A stretch of 63,630 bases of DNA from a virus, in IMG/VR virus record IMGVR_UViG_3300022074_000034, positions 1-63,630 of that record; one strand, written 5' to 3'. Each line of letters begins with the position of its first letter. Positions within the stretch are counted from its first letter, which is position 1. The notes beneath the pieces are model-generated. The model worked only from the letters and a program-made list of their open reading frames with translations, had not been told where the DNA came from and made no database searches. Shown piece after piece: positions 57,452-62,365 of this stretch. The position numbers and the translations under genes are program-made.

Positions 57452-57617
57452 CCTGTACTGTAATTATCAAAGTATATTCATGATCCCCTATTAGAACCTG
57501 TATATCCCATGTACAATTAATATTCTTCTCTGACCACATTTCTAATTTTTTTTCAAATTCATCGTATAGTGCAAACAACTCTTCCCAACTACTTGTCTGA
57601 AACTTTGTCCTGATCAT
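57426..57617 (-). CDS. Small unknown protein, 63 aa
   Basis: Reads MIRTKFQTSSWEELFALYDE and ends VQDESGKEEK; mixed alpha/beta with conserved-looking Trp residues. It overlaps the stop of the 88-aa gene by 29 bp and has no earlier in-frame ATG alternative outside it. No motif recognised. Support comes from tight packing in the operon. Confidence 0.58.
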   Translation of the reverse strand: MIRTKFQTSSWEELFALYDEFEKKLEMWSEKNINCTWDIQVLIGDHEYTLIITVQDESGKEEK

Positions 57618-57855
57618 CCTTAAACTGTATTGTTGCTCTATCGTTTTCTACCACAATAGTAGCAGTTTTAGATTGTCTGTTAAACTCGTCTATATATTTA
57701 GATATATCTTCTCTTGTACACAAGAATGACAAGAACACAGACATTTCTTTGGCTGCTCTGGACGTATTATTCTTTAGATCGTTAGTTTTGTGGGTATGTT
57801 CTATAAGTTCTAAGTAGTCATCCAGGTTGATTGTAACTGTTCCTGGCACTTTCAT
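57589..57855 (-). CDS. Small unknown protein, 88 aa
   Basis: MKVPGTVTINLDDYLELIEH, then a helical region and a C-terminal beta segment (KTATIVVENDRATIQFKD). The ATG overlaps the GroES-like gene's stop (TAATG). No family recognised. It and the following three small genes lie between the co-chaperonin and the Zn-ribbon gene and are probably part of one transcript. Confidence 0.65.
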   Translation of the reverse strand: MKVPGTVTINLDDYLELIEHTHKTNDLKNNTSRAAKEMSVFLSFLCTREDISKYIDEFNRQSKTATIVVENDRATIQFKDDQDKVSDK

Positions 57856-58130
57856 TAGAATTTACCTAATACTTGGAATTCATTAACAAACAAGTACTGT
57901 ACTTCATCAATATGAATTAGCATTGCCTCTGTATTTGGATCTACCATGATCTTGTCACCTACAGTACATTGCGTAACTTGCGGTCCTACCGCCAATACTT
58001 CTACTATGTTTGTTTGTAATTGTCTTGCAGTCTCGTCATCTAGAATGATGCCTGCGTCTGTCTTCTTTTTGTCAGGTCTTGGTACTACTATCCATGCACC
58101 AAATGGTTGAAATGTGAATTTTTTTGCCAT
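57855..58130 (-). CDS. Phage GroES-like co-chaperonin, 91 aa
   Basis: The fold pattern of Cpn10: PFGAWIVVPRPDKKKTDAGI, AGIILDD as mobile-loop region (compare the GGIVL loop of bacterial GroES), EVLAVGP, VGDKIMVDPN, and VQYLFVNEFQVLGKF. Phage co-chaperonins such as T4 gp31 pair with host GroEL to fold the capsid protein, which is the probable job here. No GroEL is encoded in the window. It is first in the minus-strand transcript, about 18 nt after a host-type promoter (TTTG-N21-TACCTTTG). Confidence 0.88.
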   Translation of the reverse strand: MAKKFTFQPFGAWIVVPRPDKKKTDAGIILDDETARQLQTNIVEVLAVGPQVTQCTVGDKIMVDPNTEAMLIHIDEVQYLFVNEFQVLGKF

Positions 58131-58152
58131 TGCTATCTATAATTAGTTATAA

Positions 58153-58347
58153 ATGCAAAGGTATAATAAAATAATTTACAAATCCAAACGTTTTGTAAAG
58201 AACTTCACATATGGATATAGGAAGACCCTAGGAGATTTGCTGATTTCAGTTGGAATTTTACCGCTGGCAGTGCTGTCTTTTGGACTACCTAAGGACACTA
58301 ATACTGGTGTTTATTCACCGCACCTACCTGTGTGCAATGTGCCCTAA
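58153..58347 (+). CDS. Possible small membrane protein, 64 aa (doubtful)
   Basis: An open frame with a basic N-terminus (YKSKRFVKNFTYGYRKT) and one hydrophobic segment (about 29-44, LLISVGILPLAVLSF). Its start codon lies within the GroES promoter (between the -7 element and the transcript start), which makes it less likely to be a real gene. No upstream leader like those of the other plus-strand genes is present. I include it as uncertain because composition is protein-like. Confidence 0.3.
   Translation: MQRYNKIIYKSKRFVKNFTYGYRKTLGDLLISVGILPLAVLSFGLPKDTNTGVYSPHLPVCNVP
58156..58188 (-). promoter_or_regulatory. Host-type promoter of the GroES/late minus-strand transcript
   Basis: On the minus strand: TTTG, a 21-nt spacer, then TACCTTTG, which matches the Bacteroidota consensus TTTG/TAnnTTTG. 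Transcription would begin near 58149, about 20 nt before the GroES start codon. No competing strong site is seen between it and the gene. Confidence 0.7.
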
Positions 58348-58349
58348 CC

Positions 58350-58604
58350 GTTGGCTATATCCGCCCTTTTAGAAGCTATTGGAGAAAACTCTAATCTATA
58401 TTTAAGATCTACAATCCAACGTCTGACCCCATAACTACCTCTCGGCCCTCTGGGGTGATACACATATTGTGTGCTTCTGAATGCAAAACTACTAAAAAAA
58501 ATTTAACTACCAAAATCTTTGAGAGCGTAGACCAACTATTGCAAAGACCCCCACTAGCTTTCGGGTTTGGGATAGTCCCGCCTATAATTAATAACAATTG
58601 TGAT
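58350..58604. other. Hairpin-rich noncoding region at strand switch
   Basis: Together with 58189-58349 this is the largest gap between opposite-facing genes. It contains ACACA/TGTGT (58460-58472), a CCCC...GGGG pairing (about 58426-58455) and GGGA/TCCC (about 58570-58580). No confident gene is seen. It is a candidate control region for the plus-strand arm. Confidence 0.5.
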
Positions 58605-58820
58605 ATGAATAAAATGGTAGAGATTGCTTGGGTTAGTCCTAAGCTAATGAACAGTAACGGCGTGCCAATGCGCTTCGCTATGGGTAATGATGGACATCAG
58701 GCTTGGGATGAAGCCACAGAGTGTCTCATCACTATTGAACCTTCTAGGTTCTATACTGAAGACGAAACCTTGTTTGACAAGGTTATCGTAGGTAATAAAT
58801 TTATGAAGAAAGAGTCTTAG
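58605..58820 (+). CDS. Small unknown protein, 71 aa
   Basis: I start at ATG 58605 (MNKMVEIAWVSPKLMNSNG) following TATAATTAATAACAATTGTG, an AT-rich leader like those before other plus-strand genes; a GTG at 58455 would add 50 residues. The protein has no transmembrane segment or motif I know. It ends inside an intrinsic terminator whose stem contains its stop codon. It is the first confident plus-strand gene and so a candidate early gene. Confidence 0.62.
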   Translation: MNKMVEIAWVSPKLMNSNGVPMRFAMGNDGHQAWDEATECLITIEPSRFYTEDETLFDKVIVGNKFMKKES

Positions 58821-58834
58821 GACTCTTTTTTTTA
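58809..58834 (+). terminator. Intrinsic terminator after first plus-strand gene
   Basis: Stem AAAGAGTC (58809-58816)/GACTCTTT (58821-58828) with TTAG loop, followed by a T-tract. It contains the stop codon of the 71-aa gene. Confidence 0.85.
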
Positions 58835-59023
58835 TTTTACCTACCTACCTTACAACAATACGACACGGTTAAGAGTGTGTATACTAGACTGTATTCACCA
58901 CTTTTTCCCACTTTTACTAACCCAATAGGTTTATCCCTATTACATTATATAACATTATAGCCTCACTCATAAGACGGAAGGGAATACCTGATGACTAAGT
59001 ACGACGCAGAGTCTGGGCTTGTT
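58835..59023 (+). other. Structured intergenic region B before membrane-protein gene
   Basis: A 190-bp gap between a terminator and the 15-mer leader motif. Contains CGGAAGGGAATACCTGATGA and paired GACT/AGTC. No gene longer than a few codons and no host-type promoter with a full match (nearest TAGGTTTA). Confidence 0.5.
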
Positions 59024-59038
59024 TTTATTAACCTTTTA
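59024..59038 (+). promoter_or_regulatory. 15-mer leader motif upstream of membrane-protein gene
   Basis: TTTATTAACCTTTTA 26 nt before the ATG at 59050. An identical copy lies before the gene at 60738. No Shine-Dalgarno is present. Candidate vRNAP promoter or translation leader; see findings. Confidence 0.5.
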
Positions 59039-59049
59039 ATACTTACATT

Positions 59050-59283
59050 ATGTCTTATTATTCTTACGGCAGACTCAAGTTCTGTTATCAATTATTTTCT
59101 TTCTTCGCCTTCATAGGTGTTATTGCATTTATGGTTATGGCAGTTCATAATCTTTCAATACTATACGGCTGTGCATCAGGCATATTCGCACTACTATGTG
59201 CAGGCTGTGTCAAAAGGTCTGAAATGTATCAGACTAAGATGGATAACTGGAGTTACAAACATTATCTAGATAAAGATGAATAG
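59050..59283 (+). CDS. Small membrane protein with two TM segments, 77 aa
   Basis: Two hydrophobic segments (about 14-33 and 36-53) follow a short polar N-terminus; the C-terminus is charged (YKHYLDKDE). It overlaps the lipoprotein gene by 8 bp, so the two are probably translated together. The leader carries the 15-mer TTTATTAACCTTTTA 26 nt before its ATG. A membrane protein plus lipoprotein pair early in the phage genome suggests superinfection exclusion or envelope modification, which is inference. Confidence 0.72.
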   Translation: MSYYSYGRLKFCYQLFSFFAFIGVIAFMVMAVHNLSILYGCASGIFALLCAGCVKRSEMYQTKMDNWSYKHYLDKDE

Positions 59284-59779
59284 TAACTATACACTTAAGG
59301 ACTTTGGAGTACTGATCGTACTCTTTGTCCTTGCGGTGTGGTTAACATCGTGCGATAAAAGAGAAGATGAGTATAATGATATGATGTCAACAGCTACTGT
59401 TGCTGTCATGGAAGATAACTCTTACACTTCGTTTGTTACATATAGCTGCGATGATACAGTAAACACATACATTGTAGAAGATGTACAGTTTGGTGTAGCA
59501 TACGTAGTTAACCTAGCTCGTATACCATTTATCAATGATATAAATGACGAGTTTGAGTTTTATGCTATGAAAGATGGCATAAAGTATACAGGAGATGACG
59601 TACTACAACGTTTAGTACCACCACCTGGTCTTAGTCTTATCAATGTTCTTGTTGATGAACAAATACCATACAACAAAAAGATTAGTGTGTATGTATTAAA
59701 AGAGCATATTCAAGACTACGAATACTATATACAAAAAGGATCTAATGTAGTTAAACTACAGATAGATTGGATATACTAA
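59276..59779 (+). CDS. Phage lipoprotein, 167 aa
   Basis: Residues 10-25 form a hydrophobic signal (FGVLIVLFVLAVWLTS) ending in lipobox LTSC with C26. After it comes DKREDEY, acidic with a Lys at +3, similar to the lipoprotein export signal reported for flavobacterial surface lipoproteins, so surface exposure is possible. The mature domain (about 45-165) is a small beta-rich globule with one further cysteine pair candidate. It overlaps the membrane gene by 8 bp. A role in blocking superinfection is plausible by analogy with other phage lipoproteins. Confidence 0.76.
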   Translation: MNSNYTLKDFGVLIVLFVLAVWLTSCDKREDEYNDMMSTATVAVMEDNSYTSFVTYSCDDTVNTYIVEDVQFGVAYVVNLARIPFINDINDEFEFYAMKDGIKYTGDDVLQRLVPPPGLSLINVLVDEQIPYNKKISVYVLKEHIQDYEYYIQKGSNVVKLQIDWIY

Positions 59780-60111
59780 ATCTCGTCGGGGTTTCCCTAA
59801 CCAACTGACTATGCTTTACGCTAAAGGTTGGACGAGATATAAATTTGCGGACAATTCTAAGGGGTTACAAGCCGACCCGAATCGCGTGTGAAGTTTCTTC
59901 ACGGTACCAAAGGCTAGATATAAGATATGAGATAGAACATAAATGCATTTATTCCGCAGTTTCCTCTACTTATATTGCAGACATAAAGAGAGTTGGCTAG
60001 TGCACATAGTCACCACACACTGAAAACTAAATGTAAAATACAGAGATAATTGAAGGGACTCTGTACTCTCTTTTATATTAACATTATTAACATTACTTAT
60101 ATTTAAACGAC
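59780..60111 (+). other. Structured intergenic region C (332 bp) before 152-aa gene
   Basis: Begins right after the lipoprotein stop. A closing stem TCTCGTC/GACGAGA (about 59781-59836) encloses GGG/CCC and AACC/GGTT pairings; then a GTGAAG-TTT-CTTCAC hairpin (about 59888-59902) and TACAGAG/CTCTGTA (about 60038-60066). The longest internal frames are under 30 codons. Looks like one or more structured RNAs or a leader. Confidence 0.55.
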
Positions 60112-60570
60112 ATGGAAAACACATTAGAATTTAGAGATGAACAATTTGATATATTAAATCATCACAACACATTACCTCTTGGTGGTAATATGCCTGGAGA
60201 AGGCAAACCGATACCAAAACTTAATAATAACACATTAAAGTTTAAGGATATTCTATGGCTTAGAGACTATAACTATTATAATACACGTGCAAGTCTCAAA
60301 TACAGAGCATTTATAGACTTTGATAACGGATGGTATGTATCTATTATAAATGGAGACCATGCTTTTGCAGACTTCGATGAATATGAGATGGCAATATTTA
60401 ATTCAAAAGGACAGATGATAAATCCTTTTGGATGTTTAACTTACATGAGCGATACGGATGAATGGTATGGAGAAGTTCTAGAACGACTTGACCCAGAAGG
60501 TGTAGAAGAGTATCTTTTGAAAGCTTCTAAAGCAGATTTTGAAGATACTGGTGAGTGTATTATCGTCTAA
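60112..60570 (+). CDS. Unknown protein, 152 aa
   Basis: Starts MENTLEFRDEQFDILNHHNT; it has many aromatic residues, a central beta-rich region (WYVSIINGDHAFADFDEYEM) and an acidic end. No motif, signal peptide or transmembrane segment. The AT-rich leader before it contains two ATTAACATT repeats. It is flanked on both sides by hairpin-rich noncoding DNA, like the neighbouring small genes. Confidence 0.7.
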   Translation: MENTLEFRDEQFDILNHHNTLPLGGNMPGEGKPIPKLNNNTLKFKDILWLRDYNYYNTRASLKYRAFIDFDNGWYVSIINGDHAFADFDEYEMAIFNSKGQMINPFGCLTYMSDTDEWYGEVLERLDPEGVEEYLLKASKADFEDTGECIIV

Positions 60571-60710
60571 TAAAATATTCACCCTGAAGGTTGACTACGG
60601 TCATTTAGAAGCCTTTCACTTCTGCAGGAGTAACGGGGATGCCTGAGCAAGCATTAGTAACTGCTCTAATAAACAGAGGACACTGCTGAAAGTGTGTCAA
60701 GCTAACCACA
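60571..60710 (+). other. Structured intergenic region D before 79-aa gene
   Basis: Contains AGAAG/CTTCT (about 60607-60623), GAGCA/TGCTC (about 60644-60665) and GACAC/GTGTC (about 60679-60698) hairpins in 140 bp, followed by the 15-mer leader. No coding frame is convincing. Confidence 0.5.
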
Positions 60711-60725
60711 TTTATTAACCTTTTA
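60711..60725 (+). promoter_or_regulatory. 15-mer leader motif upstream of 79-aa gene
   Basis: TTTATTAACCTTTTA 27 nt before the ATG at 60738, identical to the copy before 59050. Related AT-rich ATTAAC leaders precede the genes at 60112 and 60998. Confidence 0.5.
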
Positions 60726-60737
60726 TACATTATTAAC

Positions 60738-60977
60738 ATGCGCTACGTAGTTACTTACACTGCAAACAGTTGTGATGAACACGATTGTGACCCAATCTAT
60801 CACACACACAAATTTTCTAGAACTTTTAGGGATGAGATAGATGCCTTACATTTTCTAGGTGAATGCACAAGCAATCACAAAGACCTTCACGCAATAGAAG
60901 AACCAGTTGAAACTGAAGAAACAGAGACACTGAAAACATTTGTTGACCACGAAGGAACAATTATCTATTATTATTAA
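60738..60977 (+). CDS. Small acidic protein, 79 aa
   Basis: Starts MRYVVTYTANSCDEHDCDPI and ends EGTIIYYY. Cysteines in CDEHDCD with the following His residues could bind metal. It is preceded by the same 15-mer leader motif (27 nt before the ATG) as the gene at 59050 and by several hairpins. Function unknown. Confidence 0.68.
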   Translation: MRYVVTYTANSCDEHDCDPIYHTHKFSRTFRDEIDALHFLGECTSNHKDLHAIEEPVETEETETLKTFVDHEGTIIYYY

Positions 60978-60997
60978 TCATTATTAACATTATTATC

Positions 60998-61588
60998 ATG
61001 GCAAATTTATTGCACAGTGGTGACCTTAACACTTTAAAACTAGGTCAAACTTTACTTACAAGATTCAGAAAGATTGAAGGTGGCTTTGTCCAAATGGAAT
61101 TGGCAGAAGTCAAAGAAGGATCTCGCGGCTTGTCAGCTGCGTTTGTATTTAATCAATCTGATAACAGATTTAGTAGAAACTCTGCACGAAGAGCGTGGCA
61201 ACCAGCTACACCTTCTGATGTAGAGACTGCACTTGGTGTCTCAGTTGGAGATGCTGAAGGATGGGAGATGGATGACATGGGTAATGAGATACTTACCGTG
61301 AATGTTCTTAATCCGGTTGCTTCTTTTGAAGGACAAGAGTTCCCATTACGAGTTCAAATTGTAGAAACTACTGAGCCAACAGAATGGCAAAGAGCTAATG
61401 TTCAAACCACTGCAAAACGTAAGGGTAAGGACGGAGAGTTTATTCTACACAACGGTGAATACATATTCACTCGTTCCTCTATTGTATTCAACGAGCCAGT
61501 AGATGTGTATTTAGAGGCTGATACAGCACCTGTACAGAAGGCTACTATCGAGAAAGTTGATATTGCAACAGGAGAGATAGTAAACTAG
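60998..61588 (+). CDS. Unknown protein, possible replication accessory, 196 aa
   Basis: Starts MANLLHSGDLNTLKLGQTLL with basic and aromatic residues, a beta-rich middle (VNVLNPVASFEGQEFPLRVQ) and an acidic end. No OB-fold signature can be asserted by eye, but size, position ahead of DNA polymerase, and residue mix allow a single-stranded DNA-binding or other replication role. It is followed by a terminator. It is transcribed in the same direction as PolA. Confidence in function is low. Confidence 0.65.
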   Translation: MANLLHSGDLNTLKLGQTLLTRFRKIEGGFVQMELAEVKEGSRGLSAAFVFNQSDNRFSRNSARRAWQPATPSDVETALGVSVGDAEGWEMDDMGNEILTVNVLNPVASFEGQEFPLRVQIVETTEPTEWQRANVQTTAKRKGKDGEFILHNGEYIFTRSSIVFNEPVDVYLEADTAPVQKATIEKVDIATGEIVN

Positions 61589-61598
61589 TATAAATAAA

Positions 61599-61633
61599 AT
61601 GGGTATATCACTTGCGTGGTATATCCATTTTTA
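61599..61633 (+). terminator. Intrinsic terminator after 196-aa gene
   Basis: A 13-bp stem ATGGGTATATCAC/GTGGTATATCCAT with two G-T pairs, TTGC loop and a trailing T-tract. Overlaps the promoter of the AT-hook gene. Confidence 0.8.
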
Positions 61634-61642
61634 CTATATTTG
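61612..61642 (+). promoter_or_regulatory. Host-type promoter of AT-hook gene, on terminator
   Basis: TTG, 20-nt spacer, TATATTTG on the plus strand, close to the Bacteroidota consensus. The -33 box lies in the loop of the preceding terminator and the -7 box just after its T-tract. Start would be near 61649, some 40 nt before the ATG at 61691. Confidence 0.55.
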
Positions 61643-61690
61643 CTAAGTTTTATAAAGAATATTTATACATAATTATCTAAATCATTGAAA

Positions 61691-61873
61691 ATGAATACAT
61701 TAATTAAAAGCGCAGGTAAGGTAGTAGCTACAGTATCTGCATCACACAATGTCACAGTAACTGAAAAAATGATTACTATTGACTTGTTCAACACCACGAC
61801 TAAAACCAAAACCAAAAGACGTGGCAGACCTACAGGGTCTACAAAGAAAACTACTAAGTCTAAGACTAAGTAG
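61691..61873 (+). CDS. AT-hook-like small DNA-binding protein, 60 aa
   Basis: I use the ATG at 61691 (MNTLIKSAGKVVATVSASHN); the frame is open two codons further to a TTG. The C-terminal third is basic and holds KRRGRPTGSTKK, with the RGRP core of an AT-hook (minor-groove binding). It follows its own host-type promoter (TTG-N20-TATATTTG at 61612-61642) placed on top of the previous terminator. Acts presumably as DNA-binding or transcription factor; unproven. Confidence 0.68.
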   Translation: MNTLIKSAGKVVATVSASHNVTVTEKMITIDLFNTTTKTKTKRRGRPTGSTKKTTKSKTK

Positions 61874-61908
61874 TAATAATTTCACACAATTGTTTTTTAT
61901 TGATGATG

Positions 61909-61935
61909 AAGGGGCCTTGTGCCCCTTTGTTGTCT
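61909..61935 (+). terminator. Probable terminator after AT-hook gene
   Basis: Stem AAGGGGC (61909-61915)/GCCCCTT (61921-61927), loop CTTGT, then a T-rich tail (TGTTGTCT). The tail is less regular than at the other sites. Confidence 0.6.
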
Positions 61936-61949
61936 CAATACTTTTAACT

Positions 61950-62147
61950 ATGAATAATACAATTTTAACCAGAGATGAAGTATCGTTACTTATACACAGT
62001 GTACAGCGTACTCTTATAAACCTTGAAAAATACGATGAAGCTAGTGAAATAGTCCGTAAGCATAGAGTGTTGCTTGAAACATTGTTAGGTATAGAGCAAG
62101 ATCTTCATATAAATAGAGAAAAAGAACCAATAAATGTTTACAAATAA
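61950..62147 (+). CDS. Small helical protein, 65 aa
   Basis: I start at MNNTILTRDEVSLLIHSVQR (61950) after an ACTTTTAACT leader; the frame extends upstream to 61779 but that part overlaps the AT-hook gene and includes a terminator hairpin. It is helical and charged, without a known motif. Its stop overlaps the next start (TAATG at 62145-62149). Confidence 0.62.
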   Translation: MNNTILTRDEVSLLIHSVQRTLINLEKYDEASEIVRKHRVLLETLLGIEQDLHINREKEPINVYK

Positions 62148-62365
62148 TGGGAAAGATGAAAGAAATATACATGGACTTGCAACAAGGCTATGATCAAGAA
62201 TTAAAAGCTGCATATATGACAGCTGTAAAAGATAACAGAGATACTGTTTTTGTTCACGGTAGGGAAGTATCACTAGCTTATGCTGAATACTTACTACAGT
62301 TTGATGAAACTTTCTTAAAACAGTTTAGAGATGATTACATTAATAACAAAGACAACGAGTCTTAG
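62147..62365 (+). CDS. Small helical protein before PolA, 72 aa
   Basis: MGKMKEIYMDLQQGYDQELK with an acidic/aromatic helical body; no motif recognised. The ATG is coupled to the preceding gene by TAATG. Its 3' end overlaps the start of the DNA polymerase gene by 35 bp and contains one arm of a hairpin (62354-62372). A polymerase-associated or regulatory small protein is possible from position only. Confidence 0.65.
   Translation: MGKMKEIYMDLQQGYDQELKAAYMTAVKDNRDTVFVHGREVSLAYAEYLLQFDETFLKQFRDDYINNKDNES

Noticed and set aside
58301-58400. tRNA-like gene
   Set aside because: A GCC/GGC D-arm-like pairing can be drawn on the minus strand, but no anticodon stem or TTCRANY T-loop fits. No other tRNA candidate was found by eye.
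58409-58597. Minus-strand 62-codon open frame at the strand switch
   Set aside because: It needs a TTG start, lies in hairpin-rich DNA and is antisense to the leader of the 71-aa gene.
59780-59905. Group I intron or hammerhead ribozyme
   Set aside because: The stem arrangement does not contain the conserved core sequences of either (no CUGAUGA/GAAA, no P7 signature that I can see).
61779-61949. N-terminal extension of the 65-aa protein
   Set aside because: It runs through the AT-hook gene and a terminator hairpin in another frame; the ATG at 61950 with its own leader is preferred.
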